The notes beneath the pieces were generated by a model, which was not told the origin of the DNA, did not search any database, and saw only the letters and a list, made by a program, of their open reading frames with translations. A program made the position numbers and the translations under genes. This document shows, in pieces, positions 22,699-33,739 of a DNA stretch of 64,000 bases (positions are counted from its first letter, which is position 1; each line of letters begins with the position of its first letter). Source of the DNA: Plantago major (lineage: Eukaryota > Streptophyta > Magnoliopsida > Lamiales > Plantaginaceae); NCBI GenBank assembly GCA_026545765.1, contig CM048842.1, positions 43,099,431-43,163,430 of the forward strand. Direction: 5' to 3'.

Positions 22699-24880
22699 CT
22701 GAGCAGTTTCAGGCTGATTGGTCTCTGGAACTTGTGACCTTTCTATACATTGGTCATCTTGTCCTTGTGCAGTTTCTTTGTTTGAAGTTTCTGGTACTTC
22801 ACACCTTTCCTGAGTATGCAACTCAGTTGCCTCCCCTGGTTGATCATTCTGAGTAGATGTCTCAGTTTGATCCCTCTCAGTGAGTTGGGGAACCTGCTCA
22901 TTTACAGGATTTTCTTCAGCATACTGTATTGCTGGTAATTCGAAATGGAGTTCATTTACCATTTCATCAACCACTTGTGGCTGTTGTGGTTGTTGTGTTT
23001 GTGGTTGTTGTGGTTGTCTGGAAGCAGAAGATTGATCAGTAGAATGTTCTTCCAGATTTTTAGATGTGGCATTTCCATCAGCATCTGCCAGCACTAAAAT
23101 ACCACTCATCAGGGCTTTCTAAAGTTGTGCAAGAGAAACATTCCCTGATGATGTGTTTGCACCAACAACCTTTGCTATAGGTTCAAGAACTGTGGTGTAG
23201 TTCTTCTTGGATATCTTACCACCGCCATCGCTTCAAAGAATAAAATAATGACTTTGTTTACTTTCTAACTCTATCTCTCAAGATTCTATCTATGAATTAC
23301 TCTATTCCAAAATTCCAAATTAGCCCTCTTTGTTCTTTCTAGGACTTGAGAGATGACTAGTTCATCATCTTCATCGCCAGAGCTCTCATCAGCATTGGGA
23401 ACTGATTTTTCCATTATTCCTGCGGTTTCTGCAGATAGGGCTTGGTGTTTTTCACCACTTTTGGCAGCATTTATGAGTTCATCAGCAAGGCTTTCTGCAT
23501 TAGTCGCAACATTTCTGAAAGCACTTTCTCTTGCTGAGTCTACTTGTTCAGTAGTTGATAACTCTTTTGCAGCATTGATGAGTTCATCTGCCTTTATCAG
23601 TTCATCGGTAGTGCCTGCAGATATCTGAGAATCGACAACCTCTTTGGGTGTGTCTTCTGATTTGCCAGCAGACTTCTTTCTTGAAGTTCTGGGCTTCTTG
23701 GTCGCAACCTTTTCTTCAGATATCTTTTCAGACTTTCGCTTCTTAGAACCTTTCTGAGACCCAGTAACCTTTTTCATCAAGTTTGTATACTCATATGTGT
23801 AGAGTAAGTTACTGTTGGCTATTTCAGCCGTCTCTCTGAGCTCAATGCCAAGCTTTTCCAGCAAGTAGCATATCTTCAGACCATATCCTATAGTGGCCTT
23901 TGGCTCAGCTAGTCCTTTGGTAATCTTAGGCTCGAAGCCTTGAATCTTCTTCAAAAACTTCAGAAAGGCGTACTTTCCCCAGTTAAAAGGGTTTTCCAGC
24001 CTTTTGTCTTGTTGATTCAGCAAGAACATCATCATCCACCGTTCTTGGCTTATCTGGTCAGCACCTCCTTGTAGACCATCAAAGCATCTGTGAAGAATGC
24101 AAGCCAGTACATCCCAGTGAACCATTAGATGTCTGGTTCGGATGTCATCAAGCTTGAACTCAGTGGGTGTATCTGATTTTTCAAGATCACACACGTCACT
24201 GTAAAGTTCTTTAACACCTTCAAGGAGTTCCTCATCCTTGGTGTTTATTTCAAAATCCTTTCCAAGATTTTGAAACTCAACCAACTTATAGAAAGTTGTT
24301 AAGTCCAGAAGGATTTCCTTTCCTTGGACTGAGGTTTTAACAGACACTATTTCAGTGCCTTCAGAAACACAGGAAATAATCCTGGAGTTGTTGTAGAATT
24401 CCAACACATCGAGTGATGAAATTCCACTAGGGCGAGCAGATAGAAAGCCCTTGATTTGTGCCTTTTCAAGCATGTCAAGAATTAGCTTTCTGTCGGCTTG
24501 GTTCTCTATTCCAGCCGTGAGGTATTCCTCAACCATGGCACCACCCAAATCATTCTGTGACTTGAAGTCCAATGGTCAGGATTAAAAACTCCTACCAGTC
24601 GGTTGTTTACAATAACCAACTCTGGTGCTTGCTTTTCAGCAGTACTAGGGAGGTTTGGGATTTCTGTGTTGAAGAGTTCTTGGAAGCCATCTCTTTATAT
24701 AGTGTAGGGATTTGAAATTGGTGTTTGAAAGAGATTTGATTTAGTAATTCTTTGCAGAAAAACGTAATCTTGATTTGCAGAGATTGTAAAGGGTTTGCAG
24801 AGAATCAAGAGAAGGATTTGCTATTTTTGTGCAAGATGAGTTTTCGGATTAGGCAAAAGTGATTTCATTTGCCAAAATCC

Positions 24881-24890
24881 TATATATATA
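24881..24890 (-). promoter_or_regulatory. TATA box upstream of the accessory gene
   Basis: TATATATATA lies about 190 bases upstream of the probable ATG, between the pol stop and the accessory gene. A second TATA-like TATATAAAG at 24692-24700 is too close to the ATG to be useful. The arrangement suggests the accessory gene has its own promoter. Confidence 0.5.
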
Positions 24891-25389
24891 GCAGTTGAAT
24901 CCCAACAGACAAATACATACAAATTGATTTTGTGTATGCGTATTCATGATTTGCAAACAGGCGTGAGCAAAAGCTAGTTCGACATTAAATGCTTAGTGGG
25001 CCATGTCTGAATTTCAACAGTCCACTATTTACTGTGAATTAATTTCCACCGTACAGATCAATCGCTTAATTTCATCAAGGGTCACCATTGCTTCTTCAGC
25101 AATGATCACAATCAACAAGTGTAATTGTGCCCATTTAATGAATTTTGGCTATTAGCTATCTGAATCGCGTCTTTGTATGACCAAGAACACTGTTTGCATC
25201 TGAATCTGTCTTATACTTAGGATTTTTCCAAGTTTTTCATCAAGATAGAAATAATGCGAGTTTCAAGAGAGTAGTTGGCTGCAGATAGTTGTACTATTCT
25301 CCTTTGTGTTCTCCGTTTGCAGATTGATTCAGATATCTGAGTTCCCGTCTCAGAGATCTTAAGCTATCTTTTTGCTCTTTAGCCTTTTT

Positions 25390-25536
25390 GACTTCTGGAT
25401 ACCCGTTCCAGATTTCTCTTTTCTCTTCTCTGGATACTTGTTCCAGATACCTTTTCTCTGGATGCCCGTTCCAGATACCTCTTCTCTGGATGCCCGTTCT
25501 AGATACCTCTTCTCTGGATGCCCGTTCCAGATACCT
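25390..25536 (-). repeat. Tandem repeat of about 27 bases between pol and the accessory gene
   Basis: About five imperfect units of tctctggatgcccgttccagatacct (plus strand), the first two more diverged. The unit contains CCAGATA and TCTGGA half-sites of the CAGATATCTG-type palindrome scattered through this element. It lies at or just past the end of pol. Confidence 0.75.
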
Positions 25537-25544
25537 GAACTCTT

Positions 25545-26686
25545 TCAGTTTATTGGTAGTTCCATTAGTCTAAGACTATGTCTTAAGGCTAAGAATCTAC
25601 TTTCTTGTAGTGGCTTAGTGAAGTGCAAGTTGGTCTTCAGTGCCAATCTTGAGTATCTCTATATTGCCCTTTTCAACATGGTCTCTGATGAAGTGATGTC
25701 TAACATCAATGTGCTTTGTTCTGGCATGAAATTTAGGATTCTGTGTAATCGCAATAGCACTTGTGTTGTCACAGAAAATGGAAGTTTTCTTCTCATCGAG
25801 TCCATAGTCTTTGAGTTGTTGTATCCACAGAATTTGTGTTGCGCAACAACCAGCAGCAATATATTCAGCCTCTGTGGTAGAAGTTGCAATTGAGTTTTGC
25901 TTCTTGCTAAACCATGAGATAAGTCTAGTACCCATAAACTGGCAAGTTCCTGAGGTGCTTTTCCTATCAAGCAGTGATCCAAAGATAATCGTGTCTGAGT
26001 ACCCAGCTAAACTCAATCCACTTTCTTTAGGATACCACAATCCTACATCTATTGTACCCTTTACATACCTTAATATTTTCATAGCAATGTTGTAGTGTGT
26101 TTGCATTGGATTTGTCTGAAATCTAGCACATACTCCAACGGCATATTGAATATCAGGTCTACTTGCAGTGAGGTAAAGTAGTGAACCTATCAATTTCCTA
26201 TACTTATGTTCTTCAACACTCTTATCTGATTCAGTATAGGTCATTTTGGTTCCAATGCTCATAGGTATCTTAGCATTCTTTTCAGAAGGCTTAAGATTGA
26301 ATTTTGTGAGCATATCTTTTGCATACTTTGTTTGACTAATGAATATTCCATCATTTAGTTGCTTGACTTGCAATCCTAGGAAATAATTCATTTCTCCCAT
26401 CATGCTCATCTCAAACTTGCTTTTCATGAGATTTGCAAAGTCATTACAAAGTTGCTTGTCCTTAGATCCAAATATGATGTCATCAACATATACTTGAACT
26501 AAGAGTAGTTTCCCGTCATGATTTAAGGTAAATAAAGTTTTATCAACTTCACCTTTCTTGAAACCACTTTCCAGAAGGTACTTGGCCAAAGTGTCATACC
26601 ATGCTCTTGGAGCCTGTTTCAGTCCATACAGAGCTTTCTGTAGTTTATAGACCATTCTACTTTCTGAGGAAACTTCAAAGCCAGGT
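25545..26686 (-). pseudogene. Copia pol: reverse transcriptase C-terminal part and RNase H
   Basis: Frame 26655-25615 begins MVYKLQKALYGLKQAPRAW and has the catalytic YVDD (26479-26490), the block DRKSTSGTCQFMG, the RNase H motif STTEAEYIAA and CDNTSAI, and HIDVRHHFIRD. The frame stops early at 25615 (LALH*). After a one-step frame change the expected tail FTKPLQESRFLALRHSL continues to the TGA at 25545-25547. The frame is separated from the upstream part by a single TAA at 26686-26688 (VE*PPGFE), where the family has glutamine. Near GYSDT the usual second aspartate context is altered. Confidence 0.85.
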
Positions 26687-26688
26687 GG

Positions 26689-27357
26689 TTACTCAACATA
26701 AACTTCTTCTGCAAGTTCACCGTTTAAGAATGCGCTTTTGACATCCATCTGATAAACTTTGAAATCTTTATGAGCTACAAAGGCTAGAAATAGTCTTATT
26801 GCATCCAATCTGGCAACTGGTGCATATGACTCGTCAAAATCTAAGCCTTCAGTCTGGGTAAATCCCTTGGCAACCAATCTTGCTTTGTTTCTGGTTATTT
26901 CACCAGATTCATTCATCTTGTTTCTGAAAACCCATTTAGTTCCAATCATAGATATTCCTTCTACAAATGGAAATAGTTTCCAGACTCTGTTTCTCTCAAA
27001 TTGATCCAACTCTTCTTGCATTGCAGAGATCCAGTCTTGGTCTCCTAATGCTTCTTCTATATTTTTAGGTTCAATATTCGAGATGAAACATCCAAAGAGA
27101 GAATTAGCATTTTCAGCTATTGCTCTCCTAGTCCTAACACCTTGATTAATTGGTCCAATTATATCCTTTATAGGATGATGATCTTTGATCCATCTCATCA
27201 TAGGTTTAGTGCTAGTAGGATCAATATCCAAGTGATCTGAATGTGAATCACTAAGATTTTGATTTGATACTTTTTCAGTATCTGAGATATCTGACATATG
27301 GGAAATGTCATGGATATCTGACACTTTTTCAGTGTTAGAGATATCTGGAACATGCAT
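26689..27357 (-). pseudogene. Copia pol: reverse transcriptase N-terminal part
   Basis: Contains [63 protein letters not shown] and [13 protein letters not shown], the standard Copia reverse-transcriptase N-terminal blocks. The linker before it repeats [10 protein letters not shown], which at DNA level are clustered TATCTGA words. It ends at the single stop TAA 26686-26688. Confidence 0.85.
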
Positions 27358-28099
27358 TTCAGCATTCTTATTTTCAGATACCTCTTCATGATGAAGGTTC
27401 TCGAGAACTGCTCCATTTCTGGAAAACTCATAGGAAATTCCTCATCATGTCTGTGAGTCATCTTGTTGTTACTAGGCTTTTCAAGCTTTTCTACGTCAGA
27501 GTCATCCTCACTTTCCATAATGATGTTTCTCCTTTCTGAGGATTCTTCTTTAGAATCCCTCAGTAATAGTTCTTTGAACCTTTCTGAGAGTTCATCAATA
27601 GGAGGTGTTTTCTTATTTCCTTCATAGAATACAACATGAATTGATTCTTCAATTTTCTTTGTTCTTTTGTTGTAAACTCTGTAGCCTTTGCTGTTTGTGG
27701 AATAGCCAAGAAAAACACCTTCATATGCCTTTGGTTGAAATGTTCTCAGATAATCTTTCCCATTGTTTAGAACAAAACATCTACAACCAAATACTCTCAG
27801 ATGTTTGATATTAGGGGGTCTACCAACCAAGATTTCATAGGGGGTCTTGTCATGGTGTTTGTTTATCAAGCATCTGTTTTGAGTGTATAGCAAGCTGTGT
27901 TTACAGCTTCAACCCAATAAATTTCACTTATTTCAGACCATTTTGTCTTTCCCATTTCTTTGAGGTGTTCTTACAGAGGAAAGTTGTTGTTGTGTACCTT
28001 TGCAGGTACAAAACTCCTTTATGTACTGGTTGACAAACTCAGTACCATGGTCTGTTCTGATTGCAGATACCTTGTCATTTTTCATGACTTCAAGCTTTT
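27358..28099 (-). pseudogene. Copia pol: integrase C-terminal part
   Basis: The catalytic core continues across frame changes at 28100-27900 (sequence for TDHGTEF and the NGK region is visible in shifted frames). The frame 27893-27460 holds KTPYEILVGRPPNIKHLRVFG, EGVFLGYSTNSKGYRVYN and IEESIHVVF, typical of the Copia integrase end. Confidence 0.8.
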
Positions 28100-28864
28100 T
28101 CAGCAAGTTGGTATCTCCACCCTGGCATCAGATTTGTGTTTCAGAAAGACAACCCAAGTGAATCTTGAGAAGTCATCTACAACAACCAGGCCATGCTTCT
28201 TTCCTGCATAACTAGTTACAGATGATTCAAAAAGATCCATGTGTAAAAGTTGCAGTGGTCTAACACTAGAGTGTCTGATTTTGGACTTGAAAGAGACCTT
28301 AGATTGTTTCCCCATCTGACAGGCAGAACAGATACCATCCTTTCTGAAAGATGTTCTGGGAAGGCCAACCACTAACTCCTTCTTGGCAAGTCTATTCAGA
28401 GTTTTCAAGTTCAAGTGACTCATTCTTTTGTGCCATAACCAGTGCTCTTCTGTGTGACCAGATTGACTCACCATGAGACATTCTTCAGTTGTGGCAGATG
28501 CCCAATCGGCAACATAAAGACTGCCTTTCCGCCGACCAACTAAGACTATCTGCTTTGACTCATTGTCAATTAGTTTGCAGTATTTAGCTTTGAATTTTAT
28601 AGTAAAACCCTTGTTTGCAAACTGGCTCATGCTAAATAGATTATATTTCAAATCCTTAACATGTAATACGTCAGTGATTGTTAAAGTCCCCAATTTGACG
28701 TTGCCAAATCCCAGAGAGGGATTTAATTCTCCTCCAGCAAATCTGATATCTGGTCCTGTGTTGCAAGCTTTGTAATCAACCAGATTTGCTTTGTCTCCTG
28801 TCATGTGCTTTCCGCATCCACTATCAAATAGCCATTGTGCTTTAGTCCAGGAGGCATTCTGCAC
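28100..28864 (-). pseudogene. Copia pol: protease and integrase N-terminal part
   Basis: Protease active site WLFDSGCGKHMTG, then the pre-integrase block LWHKRMSHLNLKTLNRLAKK with H-H and C-C zinc ligands (CSACQMGK), and the first integrase aspartate LLHMDLFE with VVVDDFSRFTWV. The frame breaks at 28100. Confidence 0.85.
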
Positions 28865-30129
28865 ACAACAGGAAACAGGAGATTAGGTTCTCATATCTTT
28901 GATGGAACCGTCAGAATTAAAAGTTCTTCCAGTAGGAATCCATTTTTGTATGAATTTCTTTGAAATATGATTTTGTCTGACAGGAACGTAAGGATGAATT
29001 CTATTTGAATGAATGTTATCATTAGTAAGAATTATTTTCTTCCTTGGTATGTTCCTAGGTGCTCCATATGATGCTTTCAGATACCTGTCAGGTTTCTGAG
29101 TTTGCTTTTCAGCAAACTTAGCCTTCCTTGCCAGATTTCTTCTAGCCCTGGCATTCAGATTTTCAGTGGCTTGATTTAACTTCCACTTCTGATAATTGCT
29201 TTGAGCAATTCTAGCTTTCAGCCATCGTTCTTGCTCCTGCTTGTACTCATGAGCAAGTTGTTTTCCGATGCCTTTGTAGCCAATACCGTTTCGAGCACTT
29301 GAAGCTATCTGAGATCTTTTCTTAGCAGCTTTGCTAGTCTCTGGTTGGTCCAATTTCTTTCCAGAAAAAGTGACATGGGAGAATTTGCGGCTCTGCAATT
29401 CTACTGTTTGAGAGACACAAAGATGGGTGTTTACACTTTTCGGTGTTGTGTTTCTTTCGTAGACGCGTCAACAGTTTTGTTTTTGACTTGTTTTTCCCAC
29501 AAAGGTTTGGTCGCAACTGCCTTTCCTTTGTCAACAATCTTTGTCTTCTCACCGATGTTATAGATTGCATGGGAACCGTCTTGCTAAGTACTTACAAATG
29601 TTCTTCTCTCCTTACTCTTATTCAGAGTGATAGAACAATCATTCGTATTCATTTCAAGTCCTTTCTTTTCTGAAGGATCTCTTAAGTAAGATTGTACTTC
29701 AGTAAGAGTGTCACTAGCTTTGGCATAAGATTGAAAAGATAATTCTTTCTTCTTGAGTCCCTTGTTCTCAGAAAGAAGATCTTCATAATTCTTTCGTAAT
29801 TCAGCCATTGCTTCTTTATGTGACTTTTCAGTCTCAGATATCTGAGCTTTGAGAAATGCATTTTCAGCATCCTTTCTCTCAGATACTTTAACTAATTGAG
29901 AATTTTCCTTTGCAAGAGAATTCTTTTCTTCTTCAAGGTTTTCGACTCTAGCTCGGATCATTAGAAATTCTCTTTCATAGATATCAAGTTCTTTCCTGAG
30001 ATTTTCTAGATTTTTTATTTCCTCTTCATCACTTTCATAAGTATAAGAAGTATGTGTTACCTCATCAGCCATAAGACAGTTTTCTATGTTGGAGATGTCT
30101 GGACCGTCAATTTCAGCAACTCCACACAT
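28865..30129 (-). pseudogene. Copia gag C-terminal coiled coil and gag-protease linker
   Basis: Frame 30129-29584 is a strongly predicted coiled coil with heptads in ENLRKELDIYEREF, NLEEEKNSLAKENSQL and AMAELRKNYEDLLSENKG. Frame 29398-28883 is a basic Arg/Lys/Gln-rich linker (SARNGIGYKGIGKQLAHEY) ending WIPTGRTFNSDGSIKDMRT, which leads into the protease. Long coiled-coil gag tails are a Sirevirus feature. The two frames are out of register near 29400-29580. Confidence 0.7.
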
Positions 30130-30155
30130 TTCATTCTTCTTGAGGCCGAAGTCGA

Positions 30156-31319
30156 TTATATCATGAGTAACTCCACATAATTATGGTGATGGTAAGGTTG
30201 AGTCATCTGAATTGTCATCTTCGTAACTGTCTCAACGTCTAGAGCATCCATTGAATTTGATTTTCTTTCTTTCTTGATTAACAAAGCTTTACGCTTCTTC
30301 AAGATTCTTCTATCTTTCTTGTCACCTGTCCTTAGTTTGTTGAAGGCAGGACAATCCTTCTTGAAGTGGCCAGGTTTCTGACAATAGAAACAGATATCGT
30401 TTCCAATTTCTGCTTCCTCAGTACATGATGCTTTCTGAGCTGGCTTGTTCAGCGAGCTTTGCATATTTTTGTACTGGTGATAGTTTGAGCCTAGATGCTT
30501 TTTCAGCTTCTCTTTGGCTTTTCTTCTCTCAATTTCTCGACTGACAAATTTGCTCATTTGCTTTGCAGCAAGAGCATCCTCAGTCTCCTCCTTGCTTTTC
30601 TTCTTTTCAGAAGTTCCTTGAGTTACTAGAGCAACATTCTGCAACTTTTCAGTTGTTTGTTCTCTCTGAGTTGTCTCATAATCAACCGTAGCAAGATGAG
30701 AGAAAAGTTCCACTGGAGTGATATTTGGCATACCTTGGTTAAAATAAAAGAATTTAGTATGCTCCCAGTTGTGGTTAAGACTTCTGACAATAGTCTTAAT
30801 CTTCTCTGACTGGGAGTATCTGTTGCTTTTCCCAAGTCGCCATATCACTCATGAGAGTGGTAAACCTGAAATCAAGTTCTTCCAGAGTTTCAGTGGGACC
30901 TTGTTTGAAATTTTGAAATTTCAACTTTAGAACTTCGAACTTGTTTTCCTTGGTTTTCTGCCCGCATGATTTCTTCAATCGGTTGCGAGCAACTTCGCTT
31001 TTAGCACCCCACAGTTTACACTGTATGTGCTCTGGTGTCGATCTGACGATGATGTTACGAGCTTGACCATCCAGACGATTCCTCTTGGCATCTTCCGATG
31101 TCCAGAGTTCTCTGGGCTTTGGTTCGTAAATAACGTGACCAGTAGATCTTCCACTAGTTGACGCATCATTTGTGAAGATCCTTCGCTTTGATCTCTGTCT
31201 CTTCCACTTGAAACCTCCATGACTTGCTTAAGTTGTTGAATGACTATTGGGCCATTCTTTATTACTTCGATCATCTCGTCACTTATGGCTTCAAGGTGTA
31301 GCATCATGTTATTTTTCAT
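30156..31319 (-). pseudogene. Copia gag (capsid and zinc knuckle), frameshifted
   Basis: Starts MKNNMMLHLEAISDEMIEVI. Capsid blocks are spread over three frames: LKLKFQNFKQGPTETLEEL and FRFTTLMSDMA (near 30880) and SEKIKTIVRSLNHNWEHTK (near 30790). The zinc knuckle CFYCQKPGHFKKDC (near 30350-30390) is intact. There are at least three frame changes in 1.1 kb; losses at CAG/CTG words are a plausible cause. Confidence 0.78.
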
Positions 31320-31461
31320 TTCTCGTAGTTCTCTGGTTTGAGAACGGGTGCATCACTCGAGACATACCGCACACTTAACACACAAATTAAATAGTCCTCA
31401 AAAGTGGACAAAGTTCCTTCACCTATCGGGGATCTAGGTTCATCGGAAGGTGGTGAACCTC

Positions 31462-31472
31462 CCTCGATACCA
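31462..31472 (-). other. Copia primer-binding site (initiator tRNA-Met type)
   Basis: On the minus strand TGGTATCGAGG follows the 5' LTR end by two bases. The usual Copia site is TGGTATCAGAG; the observed CGAG for CAGAG is the same CAG-to-CG change seen elsewhere in this element. Confidence 0.65.
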
Positions 31473-31474
31473 CT

Positions 31475-33186
31475 TGTTGGTCGATAACGCAAAGTAAAAG
31501 ACTAGAGGGGGTGAATAGTCTTTTAAAACTTTTGTCGATAAAACTATTTCTCGATATCCGAATAGATATCGATACTTAGAATCGAGCGGAAGACTTAATA
31601 AAGATAAGTGCGAAGCAGTTAATATGTGTGTGTGTGTTGAAATGTAAATCTGAAAAGGTAAACAACACAGCAAGTATAGTGGTATCTGGAGGTGGCGTAA
31701 TCCTCCAACTAATCCACTTCGGTCTATCAGAGACCTAGAATTCACTAGAACCAATAATTGAGTTCACCTTACAATAATCCTATTCTAAGATTCTTAAACA
31801 ATTGGTTCCCAACCAAATGTTCCCCCTGAGTTGTTCCCGGCTTTCACAAACCAAGTACTTCTGACTCGAAACCTTTGAGTTATTCCCTAGCTTCCCAAGC
31901 TAAGTACTTCCTATACTCAATAACCTTGGAGTTATTCCTTAGTTTTCCAAATCAAGTACTTCCTATACTCTGGTAACCTTGGAGTTATTCCCTGATTTTT
32001 CAAACTAAGTACTTCCTGTACTCCACGCTTGATTATGGTGTTGGTTTTGGTTTGAGTTGTCGATGAGCTTCTTTAATAACTTATTCGGTTATTCGATAGC
32101 TCGTGAATCAAGGTACTTAATACACTTTACACAGTATGGTATCTTGTTCGATTTCTTGACCCAAGTCTTATGATATCTGCTCAAGAGAATGAATCTCGGA
32201 TAGTTGATCTTTTGATTCAACTCCTTCACAGATAGCTTTGCTTGTTTAGGATCGGGACACTTAGAACTTCAAGGTTACTCAAGATCAAATGCTTTGGTCG
32301 CATGTAAAGCTTTGTGAGTAAGTAAGTTGCTTTGAGTAAGATGTTGACATTGCTTTTATGCGATTCAAGGTGTGTCTAAGGTATCTTCTCAAGCAGTCTA
32401 AGTGTTGATATTTATAGATGAATTTGAGTGCCGTTTGAATAGTATCCGTTAGGCTCAAATTCAAACTATTGATATCTGTGTATAATCAGAAAGGTGTTTG
32501 TCTTCTTCTTGGTCGCCATTGCTTTTATTCAGACATCTCTGTCCGTGCATTAAATGCATTGTACTATACTTTTTGTCCTGTAGTGTCAACGGAACTATGC
32601 TTTTTATCAGAGACTAGTGTTATCTGATTCTTTGCACGTCCTTATCTTCAATCTTCAGATACCACTTGTATTTATTGAAACAACTTTGTTTGCAATATAT
32701 ATGTTTCTTTTTCAGAAACGTGGTTAAAGCTCAAGGTATCTGAGAGTAGATATCTGTGGACACTTTCCTTGTTTTCATATATGTCTCTTATTTCTCAGAT
32801 ATCTCTTGTGACACAGTTTGTTTAAAACTATTCGTGTCTTCAAGATATCTGGCTAAGGTATCTGAACAATGATTTGAATCTTGCAGCTTTCTTCAAGTCT
32901 TCAATGTCGTTGAGCTTTCTGCCCGGATGTCTTCTTCTTGGTCTTCTCTTCATAAAATAAAAATTACATTTTGAGACCTAACATCCTATACAAGATTAGC
33001 TAGACTATCATACTTAGTGAGTTTCCTCTTTTACAATGTTCAAGTGAACCAAGAGTACTAATCACCTTTTTGAGACTAAGATAAGTCATCATGTTTCTGA
33101 TCAAAACTAAACAGATATTCTTAACAAAATATCTAACAAATTTCCTAACAAATTTCTCAAGAAATTTCCCAACAAATTTTTCAACA
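31475..33186 (-). repeat. Copia 5' LTR (right)
   Basis: 1712 bases, plus-strand order TGTTGGTCG...TTTTTCAACA, followed by target duplication AGCCA at 33187-33191. It matches the left LTR throughout. Its outer end is about 12 bases longer (aatttttcaaca in place of the polypurine-adjacent end of the left LTR). Confidence 0.88.
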
Positions 33187-33191
33187 AGCCA

Positions 33192-33739
33192 TATGACCGT
33201 GAGGGTTGATGGCACGTATACCAAACTGACACGCACAAAAGTGCGGACTTCGGTAAAACAGACACTACCAAAAAAAGTGAGACTAAAAGAGTCCATAGTG
33301 GCCAAATTGATTAGCATCTAATTTATTGTATGCAAATATGTGGTGATATAGAAGTTTGGTTGTATGCTCCGACAAGTTGTTGTGCGCAAGAAAAACACCT
33401 TCTTTTTCTCTTATTGTTCCTTGAGTGATTAACCTACTGGACACTTCCAGAGTGTGAGAGAGAGATGTGTAGGATTTCCTTGTGAGGGATTGGAGAGTTA
33501 GACTTAAGTGCTATTTACTTGAGAAACTCTCTTACAGGAATTTTTGTGGACTATTTTTGTCAAGGTTGGTTGAGTGCAAACCTTTTGCATCTTGTGAACT
33601 TAACGCATGCAATGGTAGAGTTCGGTCACTTGGAAGTCTGACTCGTTTATGTGTTCTTGTGTGTCGTTGTCTAGAGTCTAGTTATTTTATTTTGTTGTGT
33701 GTTTGCTCGAGGACGAGCAAAGGTTCGGTTTGGGGATTT
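33192..33739 (+). other. 3' non-coding region of the Athila-like element, right part
   Basis: Continues from 16954 after the Copia insertion. It ends with gctcgaggacgagcaaaggttcgg and the purine-rich tttggggattt (33729-33739), the expected polypurine tract next to the LTR start at 33740. Short open frames here show no recognisable domain. Confidence 0.65.

Larger units (their letters stand above)
19056..24700 (-). pseudogene. Spliced accessory gene of the Copia element (Sirevirus 3' ORF), with frame damage
   Basis: Gene-sized region after pol, same strand. It probably starts at ATG 24687-24689 (MASKNSSTQKSQ), followed by frame breaks. The main N-terminal domain (24572-23300) has LDVLEFYNNSRI and TRHLMVHWDVLACILHRCFD, like the plant-transposon domain found in extra ORFs of SIRE and Ogre elements. 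KKRKSEK is a possible nuclear signal. Then come short acidic, Pro/Ser/Thr-rich exons separated by GT-AG introns (22616-22698, 22432-22507, about 22244-22313, 22005-22090, 21810-21887). A large last exon follows (21809-19056) with acidic stretches, a coiled-coil-like segment (21122-20916), a basic linker and a C-terminal part with MVRTLLYDYSDDIKRF-like sequence. Damage: TAG at 23119-23121 (SLAQL*KAL) and frame changes near 24640, 21655, 21180, 20910, 19690 and 19390. Function is unknown; a structural or envelope-like role has been proposed for such ORFs. Confidence 0.6.
16955..33186 (-). mobile_element. Sirevirus-type Ty1/Copia retrotransposon with an accessory gene
   Basis: 16.2 kb, flanked by the 5-base duplication AGCCA (16950-16954 and 33187-33191). 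It is transcribed on the minus strand: 5' LTR at the right (31475-33186), primer-binding site, gag with zinc knuckle and a long coiled coil, protease, integrase, reverse transcriptase and RNase H (to 25545). A separate downstream gene follows (24689-19056), then the polypurine tract and the 3' LTR at the left. A gag coiled coil, large size and an extra gene after pol fit the SIRE/Sirevirus lineage. All polyprotein parts carry frameshifts or stops. Confidence 0.88.

Noticed and set aside
30975..31319. 114-residue frame treated as a complete Copia gag N-terminus
   Set aside because: Only the first 30 or so residues are gag-like; the rest is a shifted frame of the true gag sequence.
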